Part shown: piece after piece, positions 54,559-64,000 of the stretch | Layout: every line of letters begins with the position of its first letter | Position numbering within the stretch: position 1 is the stretch's first letter | Assembly (NCBI GenBank): GCA_951799425.1 | Contig: OX637406.1 | Location: 28,328,390-28,392,389 of the forward strand | Length of the DNA: 64,000 nucleotides | Origin: Ilex aquifolium | Taxonomy: Eukaryota; Streptophyta; Magnoliopsida; Aquifoliales; Aquifoliaceae | Direction of reading: 5' to 3' | Made by a program: the position numbers and the translations under genes | Notes under the pieces: model-generated | What the model was told of the DNA's origin: nothing | Databases searched by the model: none | The model's input: only the letters and a program-made list of their open reading frames with translations

Positions 54559-56967
54559 ATGAAGGCAGATCCAGCCAAGAGAGACCCCACGAAGTATTGC
54601 GATTACCACAGGGATCATGGTCACCACACTGATGACTGCATTCAACTAAAGAAGAAAATCGAGTTACTAATCCAGCGAGGACAACTGCGTCGCTTTGTGG
54701 CCCATGACAACCAGCACCGAGCTCTTCCACCGCCGCCACCTCAACAACAGGCACCTGCGCCACATCAGCAACCTCTAGGTGAGATTAGAGTAATATCTGG
54801 AGGATTCACGGGAGGTAGAGAGTCCAGCTCAGCCAAGAAAGCGCACCTCCGACGAATCAGAGCCGAAGAAGCTCTCGAAGTGCACACTGTATCCAAAGCA
54901 CCACGCATAGATACAGCTATCACTTTTTCAGATTCTGATTTGGAGGGATGCCAATACCCTCATGATGATCCATTGGTGGTACGAGCTGTGGTGGCTAACA
55001 GGACCGTTCATCGAGTTCTGATCGATAACGGGAGCTCGGCAGACATCATTTTTGCACTTGCATTCGACAAAATGGACATAGGAAGAAAAAAACTTGAACC
55101 TGTAAGTACTCACTTGCTGGGATTCTCGGGAGAAAGAGTGCTCCCTCTTGGCTCAATACAACTTGTGCTCACCCTAGGTGACCCACCTTGCCAAGCCACC
55201 ACGACCGTAAAATTCCTAGTGGTGGATGCACCTTCTGCATACAACATCTTGCTTGGAAGGCCATCCCTTAATTCTATGAGGGCAATCCCATCGGCCTATC
55301 ACTTGGTCGTTAAGCTCCCAACAGAAAATGGAATTGGAGCGGTCCGGGGAGACCAACGTATAGCAAGAGAATGCTACATGGCGTTTGTAAAGATGAAAGA
55401 GGTTGAGAACATCCAATTGGATGAACTCGACATGAGGGATGAGCTGGAAATAAGACCAATGCCCTCAGAAGAGCTGGAGCCAATTCAGCTCGACAAGGAA
55501 CTAGAACACCTCGTTTATATAGGGTCCAAGCTGAGCAGAGAAGACAAAAACCTCCTCATCCAGTTCTTGAAGGAAAATATAGGAGTGTTTGCATGGAAAC
55601 AAGAAGATATGGAAGGTATCGACCCCTCGATCATTACGCACAAACTCAGCGTGAATCCTACCTGCAAACCTATCAAACAGAAGCGGAGAAGTTTCGCCCC
55701 AGAACGCCAAAAAGTAATCAACGAAGAGGTCGGAAAACTCCTCCACGCAAAGGCCATCAGGGAGGTTGACTACCCCACCTGGCTAGCAAATGTGGTTCTT
55801 GTCAAACAAACCAATGGTAAGTGGCGACTGTGCATCGACTTCACTGACCTCAACCGAGCATGCCCCAAGGACAGCTTTCCCTTACCTCGGATCGATTTAA
55901 TAGTGGACGCCACAGCCGGACATGAACTCCTTAGCTTGATGGACGCCTTCTCAGGTTATAACCAGATCAGGATGGATCCCGGCGACCGAGAGAAGACCTC
56001 CTTTGTGACTGAGCAGGGAACATACTGTTATCAGGTCATGCCTTTTGGATTGAAAAACGCTGGAGCCACTTACCAAAGGTTGGTGAATAGGATGTTCCAA
56101 AAGCAGATAGGTGCGTCCATGGAAGTTTACATCGACGACATGTTAGTAAAGTCACTGAAGGCAGAGCTCCACATCGAACACCTAGCTGAATCATTCCAGA
56201 TCCTAAAGGAATACAAGATGAAGCTCAACCCTGCGAAGTGTGCATTCGGGGTCTCGGCAAGAAAGTTTCTTGGTTTTATAGTTAGCAGCCGAGGAATTGA
56301 AGCTAACCCAGAAAAGGTTAAGGCGGTGTTAGATATGCAATCACCATTCAACACAAGGGAGGTACAACGCCTGACAGGTAGAATAGCTGCCTTGAGCCGT
56401 TTTGTGTCCAGGTCAAGCGATAAGTGTCAATCATTCTTTCAAGTCTTCAAGAAGGCATTCCAGTGGGATGCCAAGTGCGAAGAAGCATTCAAAGGCTTAA
56501 AAAATTACATTAGCTCCCCCCCTGTTTTGGTAAGCCCTTTAGAAGGGGAAGTCCTTACCCTCTACATGGCAGTTTCAGATTTTTCAACAAGCGCAGCGCT
56601 GGTTAGGGAGCGAGACAGAGCTCAGCAACCAGTCTACTACTGCAGCAGAGCTCTGAGGGGGGCAGAGGAGAGATATCCAAAGATGGAGAAACTCGTTTTA
56701 GCTTTGGTTACAACAGCTAGGAGACTTAGACCCTATTTCCAGGCTCATACTATCGAGGTTCCAACAGACCAGCCGTTGAAACAAGTGTTACATAAGCCAG
56801 AGTCTTCGGGGAGGTTGGTTAAATGGGCCATTGAGCTCAGTGAGTTTGATATCAGATATAAGCCAAGGACTGCCATCAAAGGGCAAATTTTGGTGGATTT
56901 CATCGCAGAATTCACAGCAGCAGCCCCTATGGAGACCACAGATTCAATACCAGACCTCCCCATATAG
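54559..56967 (+). mobile_element. Element E pol: zinc motif, protease, RT, RNase H
   Basis: An 802-residue frame. Near the N-terminus is the Cys/His motif CDYHRDHGHHTDDC. The protease follows at about residues 145-245, with VLIDNGSSADIIFALAF as active site and YNILLGRPSLNSM as flap-end landmark. The RT covers about residues 380-600, with KWRLCIDFTDLNRACPKDSF, LMDAFSGYNQIRM, VMPFGLKNAGATYQRLV and the catalytic VYIDDMLVKS. RNase H follows (YYCSRALRGAEERYPKMEKL, FQAHTIEVPTDQPL) with the Tat-typical end RYKPRTAIKGQILVDFIAEF. Confidence 0.92.
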
Positions 56968-57340
56968 AGGCTTTCAGTGGATGGAGCTGCCAATGCTCAG
57001 GGAAGCGGTGCAAGTATGCTCTTGACCTCCCCAGAAGGAATAGATGTTGAGTATGCCCTTAGATTTGGGTTTAAGGCTTCAAATAACGAGGCAGAGTATG
57101 AAGCTGTCATCGTTGGGCTCAATCTTGCTCGTTCTATGGAAGCAGAACAGCTGGAGATCTGCAGTGACTCTTAACTAGTGGTAAAACAGATAGAGGAATC
57201 CTACGAAGCGAGAGGCGAAAAAATGATCATTTACCTTAGAAAGGTACGAGAACTAATGAAGAAGTTTGTGCATGTTAAGGTCATACACATTCCCAGGACA
57301 GAGAATTCACGAGTAGATGCGTTGGCAAGGTTAGCAACTG
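56968..57340 (+). mobile_element. Element E second RNase H (aRNH) region
   Basis: Encodes SVDGAANAQGSGASMLL, KASNNEAEYEAVIVGLNLA, LEICSDS and PRTENSRVDALARLAT, the acidic-residue surroundings of the second RNase H domain, parallel to element D at 44401-44810. Confidence 0.88.
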
Positions 57341-58680
57341 TCTCGCAAGAGGACTTGGATAGGCTAATACCAGTTGAGCACCTTCCAGAGCCTTCGGTAA
57401 GCATTGAAAAAGAAGAAATGCTACCAATCGTAGCTCAGCCGAGCTGGATGGACCCCATCATAGGGTACCTACAGAACGAAACCTTGCCAAACGATGCTAA
57501 GGAGGCCTCCAAGCTCAAAACCAGGTCAGCCAGATTCTCTATGCTGCCAGGAAATCTATACAAACGAGGATTTTCAGCACCTCTCCTTAAATGCGTAGGA
57601 GATGAAGACGCCAATTATATACTCAGAGAAGTACATGAGGGAATATGTGGCAATCACATCGGAGCTCGGGCCTTGGCAGGAAAAGCACTAAGGCAGGGAT
57701 ATTATTGGCCGACCATGCTCAAAGATGCCACCGAATTGGTCAAAAGATACAAGACTTGCCAAGAGCATGCAAATATTTCTCATTGTCCACCCGAGCTGCT
57801 AACCTCGGTGGTAAGCCCATGGCCCTTTCAGCAGTGGGGTTTGGACATTCTTGGACCCCTTCCCACCGGTATGGGACAATGCAAGTTTGTTATCATAGGG
57901 GTGGATTACTTCACCAAGTGGGCAGAGGTCGAACCCTTGGCTACAATCACCGAACAAAAAGTCCAAAACTTCGTTTGGAAATCAATAGTTTGCAGGTTTG
58001 GGGTTCCCAGAGCAGTCGTGTCTGACAATGGAAAGCAGTTTGACAACTCAAAATTTAAAAGGTTTTGTGTTGAGCTCGGGATAAAGAACTATTTCTCAGC
58101 TCCTGCACATCCTCAATCCAATGGACAAGCAGAGGTCACAATCAGAACCCTAAAGACAGCTCTGAAGACCAAACTAGAAAACCTAAAAGGCAAATGGGTG
58201 GAATACATCTCTGAAGTGTTGTGGGCCTACAGAACCACCGTCAGATCAGCAACTCAGGAAACCCCGTTTGCTTTGGCCTTTGGAACCGAGGCAATAGCAC
58301 CTGTCGAGGTAGGGCTTCAATCACCTAGGGTGGAGTTTGCAGATGCCGAGCACAATGGTGAGTCTCTCCTACTGAACCTCGATCTCTTGGATGAAAAAAG
58401 AGACGGAGCTCTGCATCGCGTCCAAATTTACCAAAGGAAAACTGCAAGATACTACGACAGGAAGGTAAGGCACAAAAGCTTCAAGGTTGGAGACTTGGTA
58501 CTGAAGAAGCTGATGCTTGCGAAGAGGGATCCCACGCATGGAAAGCTGGGCCCCAACTAGGAAGGACCCTATATCATATCAAGGGTAATCAGACCAGGAA
58601 ACTACGAGTTGCAAACAGAGGAAGGAAAGATCCTACCTCACTCTTGGAATGCCGAACACCTTAAGAAGTTATTTCAGTAA
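57341..58680 (+). mobile_element. Element E integrase region
   Basis: Encodes the HHCC module (HEGICGNHIGARALAGKALR with YYWPTML, then CQEHANISH), the catalytic core (WGLDILGPLPTGMGQCKF, DYFTKWAEVEPLA, VVSDNGKQFDN, HPQSNGQAEVTIRTLKTALK) and the C-terminal KLMLAKRDPTHGKLGPN, PYIISRVIRPGNYELQ and LPHSWNAEHLKKLF. The end at about 58680 is followed by A/T-rich sequence. Confidence 0.9.
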
Positions 58681-58800
58681 GTTTTCCTTGTAATAGAGCT
58701 ATTTTCAATAAAAATAAACGAATCTTTTATTCATCCTCATATGATTTCCAAAGTAAAAGAATGTGCAACAAGTACATATGGAACGAGCTCTACAACTAAC

Positions 58801-59055
58801 AATAAGTTTCTCAGCTTATAAAATTCGAGATGAGCTCTTCCGCTCATATACAAACGATAAGCTTCTCAGCTTATAAAATTCGAGATGAGCTCTTCAGCTC
58901 ATATACAAACGATAAGCTTCTCAGCTTATAAAATTCAAGATGAGCTCTTCAGCTCATATACAAACGATAAGCTTCTCAGCTTATAAAATTCAAGATGAGC
59001 TCTTCCGCTCATATGCAAACGATAAGCTCCTAAGCTCATAAAATTCAAGCTGGCC
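58801..59055. repeat. 55-bp tandem repeat array in element E
   Basis: About 4.6 units. Starts of GATAAGCTTCTCAGC lie at 58801 (variant), 58856, 58911, 58966 and 59021, exactly 55 bp apart. Each unit has CAGCTTATAAAATTC and GATGAGCTCTTC. It sits about 120 bp after the end of pol, the same place as the 84-bp array in element D. Confidence 0.93.
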
Positions 59056-59487
59056 TCTTCTTGAAGACACCAACAGTCTTTTCCCCACAACCAGTAGTTT
59101 TCATGTGCTGCCCACGCACTCAAAGACCCCAATACTGACGAAGGCCACGGTGGTTCCTGATCTTCTCCAAACATTCAGGATCATCTCTCAGCTTCATGTC
59201 TGGTACAGTAGATGTCAGTGAAAACATGATCTTCTATTATCCATCCACGTTCGTGTTCTGAACACGAAGAATGTGCTGAAAAAGCTCTGCGCATAAACTT
59301 ACAGAATCCGGAATGAGCTCCTTAGCTCATAAGAGATGAGCCCCTCAGCTCATACATGGACATGCACATTCAAAAAGAAAGATCTGACATTCCAAGAATT
59401 CAAGAGTACAAGCGTTCAAAAAATATAAAGAGAGACATAGTTTGGCATCATTAAAAAAAAAAGAGGAAGTACAGGGAGGCAGAACTC
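59056..59487. other. Spacer before antisense gene 1 of element E
   Basis: Non-coding sequence with further AGCTCAT motifs like those of the array. The 3' end of antisense gene 1 should lie in it. Confidence 0.55.
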
Positions 59488-60586
59488 CTAATCCTTCTTA
59501 AGCAGTGACCTCAGCTCGGTCACTTCCTCCTTCAGGCGAGCATTCTCCTCCTTCAGCTCATCCCCTTCCTGCTCAGCTTTGTAGAGTGAATCAAGAAGCT
59601 TCTGACCTGCCGGGGTAAGAAAAATAGTGGAAAGATAGTCAGGAGAAAAGGAGCCATCCCTCTTACGCCTCTTTGAGCTCGCACCAGTGTCCCCCTCCTC
59701 GTCGGAATCTCCTTCCTCGTCAGAATCAGAGAAAGAGGTCCAGGAAGAATAGGGAACAGAGGAAAATTCATACTCAGTAGCCTCAGCCCCAAGCAAATAA
59801 AGGTTGGCACTCGTCATCAACTCAGAATAAGTCCTCGGCTCCACAAGCAACAACTCATCAATGCTCGTCATCTCGGGCACGTCCAGATCAGGTGGACCTG
59901 CGCAACAGGAACATAATAAGAATATGTCTAAAAAAAAAATAATATACAATATGTTCAAGAGAGCTCAGCTCAATCTTACCAATGCGAGAGAAGCTCTTCC
60001 AGGACCGTGGAATCCTAGCATCACGACAGCGCACCTCAGGGGACCGCCAAGACTCCCCAGAAGCAAAAAAGAAACGTTTAGACCACCCTTCAGGATTGGA
60101 AGGAAGGCCTAGAACCAAAGGAGGTGAATTAAAGTTCCTCCAACGAAAGAAGCTGAAGCAAGGGGCATCGTCTTCCTCGATCTCGAAGAAGTAAAGGAAT
60201 TCGGAAACAAAAGGGAATCCACTGCTGCCATACAGGCGCCAGAACAGGAAAAAGCTCACCATAGCAGCCCATCCTCGTGGAGAAAGGCGAGAGGGACATA
60301 GGCTATAATAGGCAAGAACTCGCCTAATAGCCGGATGAATGGGAAGGCGAAGTCCCATGTCCATGGCACCCTCAAAAAGACAGACTTCCCCTCAAGAAAG
60401 GTAGTTGCAGGGCTCATCAGGGGAGGGGACTCGTAGAGGCAAATCAAGATCAGGGAAAAATCATTTCTTGATTGATACCAAATCAGAAGGCTCTAAGGTC
60501 GAAGGAGACAAGTAGCGACAATGCCACTTCCATTCGATTCCGAATGAAGTACGTTCCTTGAACAAAGAGGAGACAGTGACAACCAT
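59488..60586 (-). mobile_element. Antisense gene 1 of element E
   Basis: On the - strand, from ATG at 60584-60586 (MVVTVSSLFKERTSFGIEW) to 59488. The first part includes MGLRLPIHPAIRRVLAYY and LSPRGWAAMVSFFLFWRLYG, which resemble the 'putative gypsy type transposon' domain seen in element D's antisense gene. An 82-nt intron with GT-AG borders fits at 59898-59979 (donor GTAAGATT). The last exon encodes an acidic, serine-rich stretch and a short coiled coil (EGDELKEENARLKEEVTELR). Part of a fossil; function unknown. Confidence 0.68.
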
Positions 60587-61326
60587 TAAAGATTATGATG
60601 AAAACAGAGGGAAACCACGAAAGATCAAGAAGAAACTCAGAAATATTTTTAGCAAGAGAGAAGAAACTCAGCAGATGTTAGGAGATTTAAAGAAGTTTGT
60701 AAGTTTTTAGGAAACCAAGAGCCACGCGAAGGGCAGAGTCGGCGGTCTTTTTGGTTTCCTAATTAATAAAGGTGGTTACGGTTATGGAGAGCAGTTGGGA
60801 AAAGGCGGGAAAAAGAATCTGCACAAGATTACCCCTCCTAAGACACTTAAAACAATCGAAAGGGAGTCTGACCTCACCTACACAGAATATTCCTCATACT
60901 TGAGCTCAGCTCGGTTGACAGCATAGCATCTCTATAGCAAGCCCTTGAGACCTCCAGTCCCAAAAGCCTTGCTTACATCAGGATAAGGAGTTCCGAAGGA
61001 GGTCATTAGTACATCAACAGAACCTGACAGCTCATAAAGTCCATAATCTTGCTTCAAGAAGGACTGAAGTACTTCTCAAAACAATAGGGGCAAGGGGAAC
61101 ATAAACACAAACAACCATGCCCCAAAGACAGAAATCACATTGCAATTCAAAACAAAGACAAAAACAAGAGTCTTTGTATTTCAATAAACAGGTTCAAGAT
61201 ACAGGGAAGAATGCCATGAACATAAGAAAAGCTCTAGGGGTCTGAAGAAGGTGTAATTGTAGGAGTTTGCAACCCCGCAGATGAACTTCCAGGAGTACCA
61301 GCTGAGCGGGTCTCTACTCTTATTGA
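60587..61326. other. Spacer between the two antisense genes of element E
   Basis: Non-coding. It probably contains the promoter of antisense gene 1 and the 3' end of antisense gene 2. No further ORF is convincing. Confidence 0.55.
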
Positions 61327-64000
61327 TTACGAATTATGGGCAAGGGCCTCAGCCACAAGGTCAGCTGAGGACGGTGTAGTAGCAGAAACAACAGAAGTTG
61401 TAGCTGGGAGCTCGGAAATTGCAGCAACAGAGCCTGTCCCAGTAGTAAGAACTTCAGGAGTCTCAACAGAAGGGATAGACATCTCAACACCTCCTGGGGC
61501 AACATCTGGAGGAGCCAAGTTGTCCCCCTTGCCATCTGTATCGGTCTCCTCAAGCTCTTCCTCGGTGGGAATAGCCAAGTCGAAGTCGAGGTCTGGGTAA
61601 GTCTTGATAGCTCTGCGTTGAAAGGCGAGCCATCCAGTCGCCCATTGGGTGGTGACATCATCCCTTAATTCAGCAATCACACCCTCCTTCCTCTGGACAA
61701 GGGCTTTCTGCGCCTCAAGCTCGGTGCAGAGGGCTGCGTTTGCCTCAGTCACAGTTAAATAATCCTCATTTGCACTCTGCAAGGAGCTCTGAGCTTCAAA
61801 AGCATCCTGACTGGCCTTAGCCCAAGCCTCAGATTTAAGCTTCAGCTCTTCCTTGGCTTTTCTCAGCTTATCCCTGGTTTTCTTTTCCCTTTCGTCAGCG
61901 GCGTCTTTGGCCTTTTGTAAGCCTTGAAGGGAAGAAGCCTGTCTCTCCAACTCCTCCTTAAGACTTGTCACCTGAGCTCGGAGGTCGTCACTGTCAAAAG
62001 TGAGCTCAGCAACCTTAAGCTCATAGGCTTTTAAAGCTTTGACAGAACTCTCAAAGGATTGAATCCTATGCACCAAACCTTTCACATGAAGAGCCAGCTG
62101 GGGACAGGAGAGTAAGCGAGAAAAGATAAGCTTAAGGTTATCACATAAAAAATAAATGGATATATAAGGAGGTTAGAACTTACAACAGCTGTTCCTTGAA
62201 GAGCTGAGCTAATGGTTTCCTCGAGAGGCAAGGAGAAAGCCTTTTGAACGTCAAAATCAGTAAGAATAGAAGAGATGGCCCCAGCAGCGAGATCGCTATT
62301 CTCGAAGAATGAATCTTCACTCTGCTCCACCTTGGGGTGCTGTGCTCTGCCACCTTCAGTTTTCTTCGGAAAAGACTCAATAAGCTTCCCTGAAGGGCTA
62401 TAGGTGAAACCACCAGGCTGAAGGCCAGGGACCAACTTTAAAGCTTCCCTAACCTCAGTCGAAGAGGGGGAAGCCTCGCCTGGCTCGTCAATTCGACTAG
62501 AAGAAGGCTGGACCCCAGATGGCGGGCGGACCTCAACAGCTGGAAGGGTGTTCAGCGTTTTAGCTAGCTCTGATGAGGTCGAGGTCGGTGAAGAAGAGGA
62601 CACTCCCAATTTCTGAAACTTAGCCCGAGTGACAGGGCTATTTCCAAAACCAGCTACGGCTTTCCGTTTGCCACTTTTCCCACTTTTTGATAAGTGGTCG
62701 ATTTTGGCCTGGATTTCTTCAGGGGTGGGCTTCATTACGGAAGAGGCTGGAAAATCTAAAACCAAAGACTAATGAATAAGGGGAAGTAAGAGGAGAAGCA
62801 GCACAACTAATAAGGAAAAGGAATTACCTGTTACTTCTTCAAGTCTGACAACAGAAAGAGGAGGAGGGGCTTCTACCTCTATCCAGGAGGACTAAATCCT
62901 TTCTCAACCAGAACAAAGGGCCGGATAAGCTCAGAGTACCTTCGGGGATTGCACTTGACCAGCTCCAGCTTTACTTCCTCATCCTCAGCACTGAGCTCTA
63001 GTCTGGTACCTGGACACCACCCATGGAGAGCAGAGTTAGAAACTTATGAATCTCAAAGCAGAACTCAGCCAATTCAAGCAAGGACTCACGCAAGTTCTTT
63101 GGAACAGTCCTGGCTCTGGGGACACCAATAGTGTCCGAGCTATCAGCAGGGTTGTATTCCCAATTGGTACCCCCGATAAAGAAGAAACGCTCTTTCCAGT
63201 GTTTGTGGGAGGATGGGATGTGAGAAATGATCTGCCTAACGTTGGCTCACTTGGAGATGTATAAAAATCCCTCAGAAGAGGTCTGCTTGACGTTGAAAAA
63301 ATCTAAAAGTAGGGAAATGCTGGGAACCCCGAGCTTGTGGTCCTTAAAGAAGACCAGAAGACCCACCAAAACCCCCCCAGAAGTTAGGAGCAAGCTGAGA
63401 GGGACAGACATTGAAATATTGCAGAACATTCTTGATGAAGGGATGAAGAGGGAAGCGAAGGCCATTGTCGAACGCGGCCTTAAAAAAGTAGACCCTCTTA
63501 TGAACACTGGCAACATAATAGGTAGAGCTGTCAGGACACCAGGGTTGGACACCCTCAGGAAACCCATAGCGGGCTGTGAAAATCCTCATGAAGGAAGGGT
63601 GGACCTTACTAGGGCCCACAACCTCGGCATGGTCTAAGGCAGCTCCTAGGTATGTTGTACTACCAGAAACCCCAACCCCGCTGACTTTGCCCTTGCCTTT
63701 GTCAGGCTTGGGAGGCCTAGGGGAAGACGATGAGGGAAGTTCCTCGGTTCGAACTCCAGACTCAACAGCATCAACACCGGGGAAATTATCGATTTCATCA
63801 CCTACCTCTCCTAAGTCAGCCTCTTCTTCGGCAGACCTATCCTTTAGGGAAGAAGCAGAGGGGGCGAGTAGCTTTGGAAGAGGCACGCATGTTCGGACAA
63901 GAGAAGGGAAGATTAAAGGAACGATAAAGGGGGGGACTCCAGTCAGACACTCTCTGATAACCCTAGAGTCAGCACAATAACTCCCAATAGCGAGTATGTG
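61327..64000 (-). mobile_element. Antisense gene 2 of element E (5' end outside window)
   Basis: On the - strand, entering from the right end. The part at 63344-63886 encodes NGLRFPLHPFIKNVLQYF and CPSQLAPNFWG, again the 'putative gypsy type transposon' type of domain. Then come a serine/proline-rich linker exon (62755-62184: RAKFQKLGVSSSSPTSTSSE) and a long coiled-coil exon (62097-61327: AQVTSLKEELERQASSLQGL, LRKAKEELKLKSEAWAKAS). GT-AG introns fit at 62756-62827 (72 nt) and 62098-62183 (86 nt, donor GTAAGT). The layout (domain, linker, coiled coil) repeats that of element D's antisense gene. Broken fossil; function unknown. Confidence 0.7.

Larger units (their letters stand above)
52482..64000 (+). 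mobile_element. Element E: Tat-like Ty3/gypsy retrotransposon (right end outside window)
   Basis: Contains a 5' LTR, primer-binding site, gag, pol with two RNase H domains and integrase, a 55-bp tandem array and two antisense genes before the window ends. It is at least 11.5 kb, a size usual for Tat/Ogre-type elements. The pol frame is long and carries intact-looking catalytic motifs, and I see only a few breaks, so it is the best preserved Tat-like copy here. Age cannot be given because the 3' LTR lies beyond the window. Confidence 0.9.

Overview
This window is nuclear DNA of a flowering plant. The evidence is a nested pile of plant-type LTR retrotransposons (Ty1/copia, chromovirus-like Ty3/gypsy, Athila-like and Tat-like Ty3/gypsy), a plant L1-type LINE, an inserted plastid DNA fragment carrying trnL-CAA, and one recognisable host exon, a Ycf20-like (DUF565) thylakoid-protein exon. 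Host coding sequence is well under 1 kb; most of the rest is mobile-element sequence, so the region looks pericentromeric-like or otherwise repeat-rich.

Layout. 1-2.56 kb: AT-rich non-coding DNA, perhaps intron or upstream flank of the Ycf20-like gene. 2.56-8.49 kb: an old copia fragment on the + strand, split in its reverse transcriptase region by a complete-looking copia element in the opposite orientation (2674-7686). 8.49-9.90 kb: 3' part of an L1-type LINE on the - strand. 10.1-10.57 kb: last exon of the Ycf20-like gene, then its 3' UTR and flank. 11.6-12.19 kb: plastid-derived insert. 12.19-23.85 kb: an inverted LTR piece and a Tat-like gag fragment (- strand) into which a broken chromovirus-like element A (13239-23273, target repeat CATGA) inserted; A's 5' LTR in turn received a solo LTR (15436-17159, target repeat GTACC). 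23.85-30.68 kb: a mosaic of solo LTRs and Tat-like fragments. 30.68-43.69 kb: a long Athila-like element B with an extra ORF in the env position and an internal promoter-like module. 43.69-50.98 kb: Tat-like element D (3' half), with an 84-bp tandem array and an antisense three-exon gene. 50.98-52.48 kb: unassigned DNA. 52.48-64.0 kb: Tat-like element E, the best preserved of the three Tat-like copies, with 5' LTR, gag, pol, a 55-bp tandem array and two antisense genes; it runs off the right end.

Most notable. (1) Element B repeats the architecture of its own LTR promoter (arrays of the palindrome CGTTCGAACG followed by a TATA box) inside the element, behind a second polypurine-like tract and directly upstream of its extra ORF. 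(2) Both Tat-like elements carry antisense genes with short GT-AG introns, and E carries two whose N-terminal domains resemble each other. (3) Each gypsy family has its own short perfect palindrome amplified in the LTR or 3' region (GGTACC in A, CGTTCGAACG in B, GAGCTC-containing units in D and E). (4) Insertion order can be read from nested target-site repeats. All similarity calls are by eye; no database search was possible.
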